Positions 41,417 through 53,856 of a stretch of 64,000 bases of DNA are shown here, piece after piece. The stretch's first letter is position 1, and the number at the start of each line of letters is the position of its first letter. The notes beneath the pieces were generated by a model. That model was not told the DNA's origin, did no database searches, and saw only the letters and a program-made list of their open reading frames with translations. A program made the translations under genes and the position numbers. Source of the DNA: Tritrichomonas musculus (Eukaryota > Parabasalia > Tritrichomonadida > Tritrichomonadidae). The stretch is from positions 1,426,001 to 1,490,000 of the forward strand of contig JAPFFF010000007.1 of NCBI GenBank assembly GCA_039105265.1, given 5' to 3'.

Positions 41417-44262
41417 ATATGGTAACACTGCCTGTTCAAATTAAAGATATTTTGGTTTTACTCAAAAAAAGATATGATTAATTGAAAAAGTTTTAAGAAT
41501 TGAATAGGTGACGATTAAAATTATTTTATCCGCATTTAAAATTGAATTATCTCAAAATTGAATGAAAAGAGATTAAATTTTAATCTTTAAACATTCAAAA
41601 TTTTCAATTCATATTTTTTTTGTTTTCATCTCATTTTTATTATAAGATGGAAGAAGAATCCTCAGATTGCAGGCGCTATTATTGTTCTACTAAGTATGAA
41701 GAAGATCTTCTATATCAAAGAATGACTAAATATTTTTCATTTCCTGAGAGATCAGCAGATCGTCATTCAGTATTAGAGTTTTATCATTCAAAACTTCGAA
41801 TGATTTCTCCTCACTGGCAATCAATTAGAAATGTTAGATTATGGTTCAATAACCATAAAAACGTTAAAAAAATGCAAAACGCGAATCCAATAATGATATC
41901 TACAAGCTGTACAATTTTTTGCAAGAATCCATTTCAACATGCTGAAAATCATAATCCCGATGATAATTCACCTCTTTTATGCTCTGATAAAGTTATTGAA
42001 AAAGTACAGGAAGATTCTATAAAAAGTAGAGTAGCAAAAAAGAAGGAGCGTACAATGCTCAATAATTTAAAATTCCAAAACAATTTGTCAATAAATAACA
42101 GATCTATTGTAAAACAACCTCCAGTTCAAGCTATTCAAACTGAAACAAGTTTCGATGAATTCATAACGGAAATTGAAAAGCACTATCCAATAGTCGCTGA
42201 TTTGGTTAGACACATATTAAAAATTGGTAAAGATTTCGATAAAAAGACATATCAATTTGCATCATCAATACATATTTTTAGTCCAAAATTACATAAATTA
42301 ATGGTGAAAGAAATTGGCCTTCCTTCACAGTATAAATGTGAAAAATTCCAACATTTATCTGAAATGATCATATCAAATTTTTATCTTGATCAATCAAAAA
42401 TTGGAGAGATAATTCATCAATATAAAATTGACAATAAATTACTACAGCATGAGGAATTGCATTGCTGTCTCTCAGTCGATGCCCTTTTTTTCACTCCAGA
42501 GGTCAAAATTTCACCTAAAAACGAAATAAATGGAATGCTGTTATCTGAAGAAGATATGAGCAAATTACCATTTAATTCTGCTAAATTATTCAATTCGAAC
42601 CCAGATTTATTTGAATCTTTTCTCCGCTATTATCACAAAAAAATAATCCGTTCAGGATTCGTTTATCAGATACAACCATATTCAATCAAATTTCCAACAT
42701 TTGTTGTGCACATAATACCTTCTGCATCTGGAAAAGGAAATGAAGACATAGTCGAAATGCTGAAACAAATTAAAATAATAGCAAAAAAATATAAAGTTTT
42801 AATTCAAACTTTTGCATTTGATGGCGACAAATGCTTTAATCTTCTTCATCAATTATATTTTACATCTTACTTCGATTTCATTTTAAAGAATTCACAAATT
42901 CGTATAATACAAAGAAGTCCTGTAATAAGAGTGGTAACAGACGGCTTACACTTACTAAAGCGATTAAGGTATAGATTATTTAAATGTCGCGTCCATTCAG
43001 GCTTTCAAAAAGAAAACCCTTTTATTGAAATAGAATCATTGATGAGAATTTTAGTTCATTTACCAAGTGTCGTTTTTAATAATGAGAAAATAACCAAAAT
43101 GAATGACCATCTCCCTTTGATGCTTTTTTCACTTGAATCATTTTTAATCATATTGGAAAATGAAAACTTTGTCGCTGCATCTTATTGGCTACCAATAACA
43201 ACATTTATAATTTCTTTAACAAACAACAACCTCTCATACGAATGGCAAAAATATTTTTTAGAAATTTCATTTTGGTTCCTTTTTCACTATAAAAAATTAG
43301 AACAGATAGAAATAAAAGCTCATAATGGAATGATTTTAAAGCAAACAAAAAGATCAGATGATGTTGACGTAAGATTTTATACAAATGATCAGATCGTTCA
43401 ATTTTTAAATACAGTACATTGCCATATTCAATTTATGGAGAAATATGGATCAAGCTACACTTTTGATAGGAGTAGCTCCATGCCTCTGGAACATAAGTTT
43501 GGCGTTACACGTATTGGGTGTAAAGATATTAATACTTTATCTCGATTTATAAAAACATTAGCTGATGTTGAAAAATACGCCACATCATTTAAAAATTTAA
43601 ACGATGAAATAAAGGTCAACGGAAGGAGAAATAATTTTGGCATAACCGTTTCCGATCATTCAAATATTGAGATGGATGAATTTTCAATAACCGATTTCAC
43701 ATCAGAAGAAGTTGCATTAGCATCTCTTCATTTAGCAAATTTTAATTGCCAAGGTAAAAATAATTCAAATAAAGTTCTTCGATGGTTTTTTCGAGTTTTG
43801 AAATCATTAGATTCAACTATTGAAAAATCCAAAAAGAAGAAAAATGCAACATCAAATTCATTATTACTGGGAACAAAAGCAAACATAAGATCTCGTTTTT
43901 TAATACAAAATCAAAATACAATGATTCCCTCATCACTAAAAATTCAAGAAACAATACCAAAAAACGAAGATCCATTCACAAAATTTTTAAACCTTTTTAC
44001 AAAGATTAAAATGAGGGATCCAAATCTTGATGATTATAAAAACTTATACAATGCAATCAAAGAACATGACATTTTATGCCCTGATATATTGGAAACAAAT
44101 CTCTTTGAATCATATGAAACATGGATTCAAGTACACTTTTTTGAATATGAAGCATTAATTTTCCATATATTAACTGAAAACAATTAATGAATTTATGTAA
44201 GCTTGTAAATTTGGTGAAATAAACGTTTTTTGGGTTTTAAAAATCACCAAATGTAACCATAT
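41417..44262. mobile_element. Candidate P-like transposon carrying the 846-residue transposase
   Basis: The gene at 41647-44187 is bracketed by ATATGGTAACACT (41417) and the inverted ATATGGTTACATT (ending 44262), 11 of 13 matching. I find no convincing target duplication at those points, so the borders are tentative. Confidence 0.4.
41647..44187 (+). CDS. P-element/THAP9-like transposase with homeodomain-like N-terminus
   Basis: I start at the ATG at 41647 (MEEESSDC); the upstream frame has no ATG, and TCATTTTTATTATAAG precedes it. 846 residues, no interruption. Residues ~20-75 end in WQSIRNVRLWFNNHKNVKK, with the W-F-x-N-x-x-K pattern (Trp66) of homeodomain helix 3. The central part shows FSPKLHKLMVKEIGLPSQ, Asp278 (CLSVDALFF), Asp392 (FAFDGDKCFN) and VTDGLHLLKRLRYR (Asp432), resembling the P/THAP9 'HLlKn.rN' block. 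SMPLEHKFGVTR (Glu615) resembles 'QD.lEnfFg.iR'. The order matches the relic at 3717-6359. Function: cut-and-paste DNA transposition in the nucleus. A domesticated regulator is an alternative, since ends are unclear. Confidence 0.65.
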   Translation: MEEESSDCRRYYCSTKYEEDLLYQRMTKYFSFPERSADRHSVLEFYHSKLRMISPHWQSIRNVRLWFNNHKNVKKMQNANPIMISTSCTIFCKNPFQHAENHNPDDNSPLLCSDKVIEKVQEDSIKSRVAKKKERTMLNNLKFQNNLSINNRSIVKQPPVQAIQTETSFDEFITEIEKHYPIVADLVRHILKIGKDFDKKTYQFASSIHIFSPKLHKLMVKEIGLPSQYKCEKFQHLSEMIISNFYLDQSKIGEIIHQYKIDNKLLQHEELHCCLSVDALFFTPEVKISPKNEINGMLLSEEDMSKLPFNSAKLFNSNPDLFESFLRYYHKKIIRSGFVYQIQPYSIKFPTFVVHIIPSASGKGNEDIVEMLKQIKIIAKKYKVLIQTFAFDGDKCFNLLHQLYFTSYFDFILKNSQIRIIQRSPVIRVVTDGLHLLKRLRYRLFKCRVHSGFQKENPFIEIESLMRILVHLPSVVFNNEKITKMNDHLPLMLFSLESFLIILENENFVAASYWLPITTFIISLTNNNLSYEWQKYFLEISFWFLFHYKKLEQIEIKAHNGMILKQTKRSDDVDVRFYTNDQIVQFLNTVHCHIQFMEKYGSSYTFDRSSSMPLEHKFGVTRIGCKDINTLSRFIKTLADVEKYATSFKNLNDEIKVNGRRNNFGITVSDHSNIEMDEFSITDFTSEEVALASLHLANFNCQGKNNSNKVLRWFFRVLKSLDSTIEKSKKKKNATSNSLLLGTKANIRSRFLIQNQNTMIPSSLKIQETIPKNEDPFTKFLNLFTKIKMRDPNLDDYKNLYNAIKEHDILCPDILETNLFESYETWIQVHFFEYEALIFHILTENN

Positions 44263-47200
44263 TATTGTCAAATAAATTTTATTGATATTTATTAGAGGAA
44301 TTCTTTATAGCACATACAACTTTTTCAGAAGAAAATAATCGTTCATTTTTTCGAGCTTTATTTTACATAGAAAAGATTAAAAGTTCCTTGTATTTTTTAT
44401 TGATTTCTTAATTTATGCCATTTAGAGAATATGTTAAAGGCGAAATAATCGAAAATTTTCAAAAATGAGATTATTATTTGATTAATAATTCTTCTTAAAA
44501 ATGGTTGATTTAGAGAATCAAATGGCTTGTTGGGCTTCCTAAATTGATAAAATTTAGGATTTAATGGTTAAAATCAATATTAAATAAGAAAACAAATATT
44601 TTTAAATTATTTTAAAGGAATAAAAAAAGCATGAATAGGGGGTCATGCTATTTTGTTTAAAAAATATTAATTTTTATTTCTCAAAAAGTTTATCTGGACC
44701 ATATATACATACAAAAAGTTCTCTGTGCTGCAGCACTGTGCTAAAAAATTACACCCTATTTATTATTGTCATAAACCATTGAATTATTTGAAAGAGGAAT
44801 TAAATGAGTTTTATCAAAAGTCATATTAATAATCGATAAGATTTTCTCAGTAAAAAAATGTTATTTTTTGAATATTACAAAATAATTGTATGATTTGTAT
44901 AATATATCATATAAAATAATAATAAAAAGCTCATTTATATTGACGATGAAAAGCCAAATAACCGATTTCACCAAAAGCCCAGGTCTTGGGTTTTTGGCGA
45001 CAGCATTCAATTTTGAATAGTTTACATATATTTTGGAGATCACCAAAACGGTTTTTTTGGCGATGGTGATTTGTAAAGCTTTCAAAATATCATATATATA
45101 TATATATATATATATAAATAAGATATAAATATATAATAAAATCAATAAAAGCATTTTTCAATTGAAAATAATTTTTTTTCATTTATATTTTAAATATATA
45201 CCGATATAAAATGTATTTAAAATATTAATAGTATTTATTTTTTTATGAATATATATAGCCGAATAATAAATAATGCATTGAAATATAATAGTATTTATAT
45301 TTTTATGAATATATATAGCCGAGTAATTAAATAAATTCATTGAATTTATTGAATGTTGATTCGTAAATTGAATTATTATTTAATCAAATATCATTTAATC
45401 ATTTTATTTAATAATTCATAAGAAATAACTTTTTAAAAGATTTATTAAGGGCCGAGTTTGAGAAGATTTTTTTTTAATTTTTGAGAACTCTTAAAAAAAA
45501 AATAAAATATTCAAATAATTCCATACTATTGAAAATAAAGTATTTCAAATAATTCTATACTATTGAGAATTGATAAAAAAACAAAAAACACTTTATATAT
45601 ATTGTAATAAAAAATAAAGCATAAGTATTAAACAGCCTAATTACATAATACAATAAATATAAATTATAGAATATTATTAAGTGACCTTCTTTTTGTTACT
45701 TTTCTTTCTACTTTGATGTGTTCATATGAATAATAGGCAAAAATTTTCAACAAAATAATCTATTGAAATGTTCAGAAAAAAAATATATAGATAGAATAGA
45801 TAATATCAATGATATACAATGATATTTATTATTTCTATTTAAATAATTATATATTATATTCACTTTAGTTACTATATATAAAATATTTTAACTTAATTTA
45901 ATATATTTCATTAAAATAAAATAATTTATTAATTTACATTCAAAAAAAAAAGATCGAAAAAAAATTTGAGATGATTTCTGAATATAAAAAAAATAAAAAT
46001 TATTGAGAGAAAATTCAGAGAAAAATGCTTAAAAATGAAATAACAATATGTGGAAAAGGGATGCAACTCCCATCATTGGGATTTCAAATCTGAAAAGATG
46101 AAGGAAAAAAATGACGTCTGCGGAAGGTTACATTTATGTCAAATTCTTGAAATTATTTTGAGTTTAATTTTCTTAAAAATAAATAAATGAAAAAACAATA
46201 TTATATTTTAAAAATATAAAATAAATGAATTTTATTTTAATACTTTAATCTCATTTTCATTTATTTTTCGTTTTTATAATTTAACAATAAAATTTGAGGC
46301 AAGACTAAGAAAATTTTGAGAGTTTCAACTCGTCCCTTAAAATCGCCAAAAGACCAGAAAGAATCACCAAGACCAGGTCTTTTTTTTACATTTGGGTATA
46401 TTTTACAAGCTTAATTTATGAAAATAAAAATCATTATTTAAATTAATATATATCTTAATTCATAAACAATTTAATTTAAATTAATTTTTTAATATTATTA
46501 ATATATCTCATGACAAAAAAAAATTAAGAAAAGCAACTTTTTATAATTCGTTTGATTTTAATATAATATAAAATATGCATTTATCTTGTTTTTATAAATA
46601 AAATTGCTTTAATTTCATTTGCTTTAAATAAAATAATTTTTATTATCAGAAAAAGTTATAATAATAAACGTATATTGTTTTATCTTTATATTAGTTTTAT
46701 CCAAGATATTTGAGATGAATGATGAATTTGATAAAGCAAAACAATCTAATAGATAAATGTTTATCTAATATTTATAAATAGAATATCTGGTCCCTTCCAT
46801 ATCAAGAAATAAAACAATCTTAAAATATGATATTTTAATTATTATTATTAAAAATCTTTTCCCCTTGATTTCAAATAATAAAAACATTAAAAGATCTGAT
46901 ATATGATATAATTATTATGCTTATTTTCTTTGAATTGCATCATTTCCCAAAAAAACTATTCAATTTTCTACTAAAAATATTTACAGTTCTGCGAGGCCAA
47001 TCCTTTCAAAAATATTGTATTAGATTCTTTATACGATCTACATCATTATATAAAAATATTATTAAAAAATTCTGGTCAGTTTAAAATTTTCATACCTCTC
47101 ATATAACACCAATACTTAAAAGCGATTATATAAAATATAAACTTAAGTGCCTCAAAATTTTAATTTTATCTGTTCATTGATTTTTTTAATAACAGACTTA

Positions 47201-47640
47201 TCAAAAATTGAAAGGAAAAAATTGAATAAGCATTCAAAAAGTTTGAAATCCGAGTTCATCCTTAAATCTATATATTAATTTTTTTATCTTCACTTTTTTG
47301 GGTATTTGGAAAAAATATTTATATATTCATATTTCAAAAAATTAAAAACATATATATCTTTAAATAAAAGCAAATATCCCTAGCATAAAAAGTTAAAATA
47401 TCTGAATAAACACAAAAAATATTTAAATAAGATATAATATGATAATATTCAAAAATGAGCCAAATATCACCATTATTCATTATTAAACTTGAAGTCCCAA
47501 AACGTTAAATAATTTATGTTTTTATATTAATTCATGTTTAATAAAAAAGAAAATAGCGATAAAAATGAAATATTGTCTTTATTTAATAAAATAAAATAAA
47601 AGTTTTATTTTAAAAAAATACGTTATTTTTGAGTTTCTAA
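44263..47640. other. AT-rich stretch with small repeats
   Basis: No gene. A 60-base direct repeat containing ATGAATATATATAGCCGA lies at 45226-45345, and a ~40-base one (TTCAAATAATTCCATACTAT) at 45500-45570. CACCAAAAGCCCAGGTCTTG (44970) and CACCAAGACCAGGTCTT (46366) form a loose direct pair that may mark another decayed element. The frame at 44861-45154 is spacer. Confidence 0.45.
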
Positions 47641-48442
47641 TAGGGTTTTCAATAACCGATTTTTAATTGAAAATATAATTTGTAAAATATACAAAATCAA
47701 TTTTATATAATATTAAATATTTTAATTTGTACTAGCTTATTACATTTAAAAATAAATTATTAATATTACAAATATAATATTAGAAATAATTTGAAAATAT
47801 TATGGAAAATTATATCAATTGAACAAATTATGCAAAAGTTAATTCTTATCTGAATTAAATATTAATATTTATTTTATAGCTATTATATTTCAACAATACA
47901 TATGAGTTGATAAATCTGTGCAAAAATTTAAAAATCTCTTTTTTAATAGAAGTAATCGACATAATAAGAAGCATTTCTTAATTTTACTATAATTTAATGT
48001 ATAATAAGATTTTTAACTCATCTATATCATACATGTGTACTCATTATATAGTAATAAAACTGTTTTTTACATAAAATATCAAACTTGGAATAAATCAAAG
48101 AATTAAATAATTATAATAAAAGCTAAAAATCTGAAGTAAATATGTAAAATGAATAAAAATGGTCTTAATATATCATTATTTTGAGGTTGATTAGAAAACT
48201 ATAGGTTAGTAAAAATTAATATAATATTCTTAATAATAGCCATATTTCTTTTTTTTTCACTCAAAAAGATATCATATATCATTTCCACTTTGGAGTGAAT
48301 AATATAATGGTAATAATGATATTATCTTAATTATTTACTGGAACGTTTTAGAAGGCATTTACATTCCCCTCTCAAATAATTGAGTTTAATTTGAAAGGGG
48401 GATTCAAATTTAAGAATTTTTGAGCGTTTTCTAAAAACCTTA
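47641..48442. mobile_element. 0.8-kb hAT-like element R1 (copy 2, inverted)
   Basis: It starts TAGGGTTTTCAATAACCG and ends TAAAAACCTTA. It is flanked by GTTTCTAA on the left and GTTTCTAC on the right, 7 of 8 bases matching. The body is the reverse complement of 20182-20982 nearly base for base. Finding the same termini at two unrelated sites with different duplications establishes the borders. Confidence 0.75.
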
Positions 48443-50560
48443 GTTTCTACACACATTCAAAACTCAATTTGTTAAGAATTCAATTCGCCATATAGGTCAA
48501 AACAATCCAGCAAAGTTTTTGGGAAATTTCAAAGCTGCAAGTGCCTTTTCTTTCCTTCTTTTTTATGATTGCTCCATTCCTTTTTCTGGCATAGTGATTA
48601 TTTAAATTACAGAGATTACGTAATTTAATATATAAATTACAATTTTTCCAAAGAACCGATCAATTGATATGTGATATATCAATCGAAACATTTATATGAA
48701 TTAAAAAAAACATAAAAATAACTAAATTTACTTAGATAATTTCAAATTTTAAATAGAAATAAATTGAAATATAAAAATAATTAATTGAAATTTCAATATA
48801 GTGTTCCTAAAAAATATTGATAAGAAATGAATTTAATAGTTAATCGTCGTTAACAAAAGTTATTTTATTTTTAAAATTTTTAATTTAAAAAGAGAGGGGT
48901 CAGAACTCAATTCCTCGGGACTTTTTTACTCTTAGAATAATTATTTTAAGTTTATATTTTTCTATATTTATTAATTATACATTTTCTCTTTTTTCACAGA
49001 TACGATTTTGAAATATTAAATTATATAATAAGATAATTATGTTTATATAATTGAGAAAATAATCTATATAAAATAATTTTAAAATAAGTTTATATTGATT
49101 AATACTATATTATAATTCTGATAAATAGCATATATAATAAAATATAATATAATAATATATAAATAATGCCATATAAAATCTAAAATTAAAAATAAATCTA
49201 ATGTTTTTAAATTATTAAATACACCTATTAACATAATTCAAATCTTATAAAAGTCGATATTATGCATTCATTCAAAGAAAATAATATAAAATTTAGTAAT
49301 ATTTGATTTCTGATGAATAATTTTAAAAAAATAAAATAAAAAAAAGGATTGATCAATTATTTTTGCAGTGTAAACTGTTTCAAATGGTAGATAATCACAA
49401 ACATGTTTATAAGATCGCATTAATTACGACATTTTGGTTTTATTGGAGTTCAAAAAAACAATTTCTAAACTTTTTAGAATTTTGCAGAAAAAAAACAAAG
49501 GAATAAGGTTTTGTTCAGTATAAAAATATTTATAAATAATAATATTTACATTCCGCTTGAAAATTCAACATATTATCTTTTTTTTAATTTTTTATAAATA
49601 TTTTTGTCAAGTATTTGATCATATTTTAACTTCCCACCTCTGATTTCTTGTTCAGATTTTAAATTTTTTGATAAGTCTTGCTCAATACTAAGTTTTTGGC
49701 TCATTTTTTAAAAATTCGATCAACATTCATTCACATTTTTGAATTAAGAATAAATTGTTAAATATTTTTTGAATATATCAATTTTTAATCTGCAAAAATT
49801 TAATATTATATTTTTTTAATAATTTATATTAATTTTAATATATTTGAAAATATTAATTTATAATGATATATCCAGTTTTCATTAAGATAATGTTTAATTA
49901 ATAAAAATAGTAAAAAATATAAAATAAATATGTATATCATAGTTAACAATATATAATTTTAGTTTATTTGGATGCAATTAGATTTTATGTGTTATAATTT
50001 GTTAAATATTAAAAAATAAAAAGAAAATATTTTTTACCATTAAAATATTTTTTTTTCCTCCTATGCCTTTTATTGAATCATATTCTATTTAAACGAATCT
50101 ATACACTTATTACATCAGTTTGTTAATGCTATTTAAATAAAAAAAAAGAAGAATTTATTCTCAATTATTTCATTTGATAATATGAATTATTATCTTTAAT
50201 ATATATTATATATATTATATGTTATAATTATATATCTTATTTATTTTTAAATATATATAAAATACTTTGATATATACATATTTTTAATAAATTTTATATT
50301 TTTTATATAGATTATTTTCCCAATTATTTAAACGTAATTATCCCATTATATTATTAATATTATAAATATATAAATATATATATAAATGAATATAAATATA
50401 TTATGATTTAAAATAGGTCACTAAATAATAAATAATGTTAATACTAGCAATTACATCCATTTTTATGAGTCATGACCCCTCTTTTAAAAAGTTAAATTTC
50501 TTATCAATATTTTTTCGGCAATTGAAAAAGTTGATTTTTTATTAAAAATTAAAATTAAAA
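48443..50560. other. AT-rich stretch, no clear gene
   Basis: A slightly less AT-rich block at 48480-48600 gives protein-like words on the minus strand (KALAALKFPKNFAGLF) but no sustained frame. A 43-codon minus-strand frame lies at 49573-49704 (MSQKLSIEQDLSKNLKSEQE) and could be a gene fragment. Otherwise simple AT sequence. Confidence 0.4.
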
Positions 50561-50564
50561 TCTT

Positions 50565-50917
50565 TCTTGATTGCCTTGCACTTCGAGGCATTGTTTCAAT
50601 TTCTTTGGAAAAGAATCAATCAAAGAATTGTTTGTTGCTAAACTTAGATTATTCCATATAAAGAATAAAATTTTTGTTCAGGAAACATTTGCCATTTCAG
50701 CTCCAGGGATTTCTGGAAACATTATTGCTTTAACGCGCATGAAATACTTGATTTCATTTGTTAATATTTGTGGTCGGCAGGGTTATGTTTTTTCTGGTCT
50801 CCCTTCATTAATCTATTTAGCTACTGCTTTGACGCAATTTAACGAAATACTTAATGCATCAGCTGTTTTGCTTTTATTAAAATTGTGCGATTGCAGAACC
50901 ACTTGCGATTAAATTAT
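50565..50917 (-). pseudogene. Internally deleted Tc1/mariner-like transposase relic
   Basis: The minus strand reads, in one frame with three stops, NFNKSKTADALSISLNCVKA (helix-turn-helix of the paired-like domain), INEGRPEKT...PCRPQILTNE (the GRP linkers typical of Tc1/mariner), MFPEIPGAEMANVS, IWNNLSLA, and then SLIDSFPKKLKQCLEVQG. The last is the C-terminal 'sfp.R...vi..kG' block. The catalytic DDE/D core between is missing, so this is a deletion derivative. The 113-codon plus-strand frame over the same bases is its antisense shadow. Confidence 0.65.
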
Positions 50918-51083
50918 AGCGTTAGTTTGTATTTTTTGGTAAAGAAAACATGTAAATAAAAGGTCAAAAGATTGACCAACAATTGGTATGTCATTAAATT
51001 TGAATGAATTTGAAACGAATTTTAAACTTTGACTATTAATTTTCGACATAACGAGCAATTAACAGTCAATTCACATTTAAAAT

Positions 51084-52440
51084 AAATGTATGGAAACTCG
51101 AAAAAAACGAAATAGAAATAACTAGTGGGTTTTAAATCATCATATTTTATAATATGTTTTTATATTGTATTTTATATTATTATAATAGCCATAAAATATT
51201 ATATTTAAATTTTATTGTGAGATATATGCAAAATATATAAATTGAATAAATAAAAACCATTAAGTATTCAAAAATACGATTCAAGTAATCCATTATGTAT
51301 ATCAATATAAATTTATTATACATTGGATATATGAATGATTATAAATTATAATATATATAATTATTAATTATAATTTAGGTTTCGAAAAATTAAATAAGAT
51401 ATTGGAAATTTAAACTTTGATTTTAATTTCAATAAAATGTTATTAATTTTATTGAATGATTACATACAATAATTTGAGAAAATAAAAATCTATCATTATT
51501 TTCATTAATAATGAGAAATTAAAAAAGCTCATACAATTATTTATGAATGCTTTATCAAAATATTTTTATACCTTTGAATTATGGATGAGTTTTTAATTTT
51601 GAATGCATTTGGAGATTTATAATTATATATGTATTTATTTGTAAATAATTTTTGTGTTTCATTTTATATTTATTTTATCATATTTATATCATATATTTAA
51701 TATATATTCTATTTAAGAAATTGTTTTAATAAGATAAAAATAAATAATCCAAATTTTATACTCACAAAATATTTGAAGAGCTTTTATGTTAAAATTTGTG
51801 AAAACATAAATATCCTAAAATAGAAACATATTTAACCTAATTGGCTCGGTAAAACCTCATTATATTTTATATTATAAGGCATAAGTTGTTTAGAGCTTGT
51901 AATATTATTCCAGTCTTTCCAGAAAATTCTAGATTTTTTGTGAGAACCAAAAAACGTGCTTATTCAAAAAAATGAATATTAAAATAAAATAGACGTTTAT
52001 TTGAGAGGATTTGGTTTTCAAACATTTTTATCTTTTTTTAATGGCTATATCAAGTTTCTTTGCCTCGATAAAAAACCATTAATTTTATTATATAATAACA
52101 TATCCGAAAATTATATTAAACGGTTAAGCCAATCTCTCCAGAAAAATCACATTTTTTTTAGTCGTAAATTTATTTTATAATATCTTCATAATTTGTGAAA
52201 TAATAAGTGATATAATATACAAACTAGCATTCAAAAACAACGAAACATATGTTAAGCAAATACAAATGCACATATATGATGGTATCATGCAGATATTCCA
52301 TTTTGATGAGAAAAAATTAATTGGTCTATAAAGTTAAATATATATAATACATCATAAGTATGATATGAATAATCAATGTTACCGATCAATATATACTATA
52401 TAAAAAGATAAAAATATTTCAAAAAACATTCCATACATTT
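51084..52440. mobile_element. Element B: intact 1,357-bp sister of element A
   Basis: It starts AAATGTATGGAAACTCG and ends CATTCCATACATTT. The 8-bp direct repeat TTTAAAAT lies immediately outside (51076-51083 and 52441-52448). It aligns with element A throughout and carries the empty sites for both insertions in A. No gene. It is the best reference copy of the family in the window. Confidence 0.9.
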
Positions 52441-53856
52441 TTTAAAATTGACTAAAAAAACGATAAAGTGTCGAAAATTTTTTGTTTCTCTCAAAGCAAT
52501 GTATTCAATTTTTGAATTGTTTATTTTTAAATTCAGAAGTTTATCCTTATTTATATTTTTTCAAATAAGAAATTTACTTATAGAAAAGCATGGCTTTATT
52601 GCGATATGGTGAGTCTTATGAGCTAGCAACTCCATAAGGATGCTTCACATAATCCTCCAACAGAGGGAGCTTAGCAGAAAGCATATGAATCGCCATCAGG
52701 AGATCGTTTTATAAAAAATGATAAATTGAATGAATTTGAAACGAATTTTAAAATTCTCTCAAATTATTTTTAAATAAATTTTCTCAATTTTTTCAATGAA
52801 ACATTAAAATTTCTCTCAAATTTCTTATCAATATTTTTTATGACCACTATAAAATAAAATTCTTTTTTCTAATATTTTATCTTAAATTTTATTTTCACTT
52901 CACTCAATTAAACTCAGAAAAATTGTGAGCATAATTAAAGATCTAAAAATATTTTTTCTATAATAGCTCTTTTCAAAAATTCAATTAATTGAGCGTTTAA
53001 CAGCTCTACTTTTCCCAAACTTTGGGCCAAAGATGACTACTTTTTCCCAGGTCTTTATTGTAAAAATATGGTTGTTTTTCTCTCAAAAAGTTCAATTGGT
53101 TTTTCTATACAATTCCAAATAAATTTATCCTTAATTCCAATCATTTTCACTAATTTTTTAATTAGTAAATGAAATTGTGTTTTTAAAAACAATAAAAAAT
53201 TTCCAAAAATTTATTGCTTTAAATGAATTTATAATTTCATATTCAAATAATTCAAAAGTACTTTTAAGTTTAAGCATATTCAAATAATTGAATTCAATTT
53301 ACAACACTTCATATATCTAATTTATCTCAAAAACCAAATATTAATTTCTTTTACCATTTATATATTATGCTATAAACTAAGTATTAAAAATAAAGAAAAA
53401 GTATCAAGACCACTTTATCTCTTGTTCCTCTCAAATTTAGAGATAAGAAACACAATATTTTGGATTAATCAATCAGTGTTTAACCGAAAAGCAATAAGTT
53501 GTGAAAATGCTAAATTACATTTATTTTATTAAAAAATGAATAAAACAAGATATAATCATATATATTAAAATAATATAATAAGAAATAAAAATAAAAATAT
53601 CAAATACTAAAAATAATAAAATTTATAAACTAAAATAAGAGTGTTTTAAAAATTTTTATAACACGAAAATGAAAAATAAAAGTTAATTTAATTTGATAAA
53701 TCATTGAAAATATTACATGATAAGGAATTAAGAAATAATACATTAAAGCAAATATGTTCATAAATAAAAAAAAACTTTATTTTAAATAAATTGAAACTAA
53801 TTCAATTCTCAGAATTTTTGAATGTCATTCCATTTTAATAATAGTCATTTTGATAA
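52441..53856. other. Spacer with a small GC-richer island
   Basis: The island at about 52590-52710 (ATGGCTTTATTGCGATATGG, CTCCAACAGAGGGAGCTTAG) stands out from AT-rich surroundings. On the minus strand it gives SPDGDSYAF and KLPLLEDYVKHPYGVASS in adjacent frames, suggesting a gene fragment. It does not fold as a tRNA by eye. The remainder is AT-rich. The last bases (GTCATTTTGATAA) form the initiator region of the next gene. Confidence 0.45.

Noticed and set aside
41417-44262. Firm borders for the P-like element
   Set aside because: The candidate inverted repeats are short and imperfect and no target duplication matches, so kept only as tentative.
49573-49704. 43-codon minus-strand frame starting MSQKLSIEQDLSKN
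   Set aside because: Protein-like but very short and isolated; could be a fragment or chance.
50571-50912. 113-codon plus-strand frame with Cys and hydrophobics
   Set aside because: The minus strand carries recognisable Tc1/mariner transposase words; the plus frame is its shadow.
52590-52710. GC-richer island as tRNA
   Set aside because: No acceptor stem or T-loop consensus.
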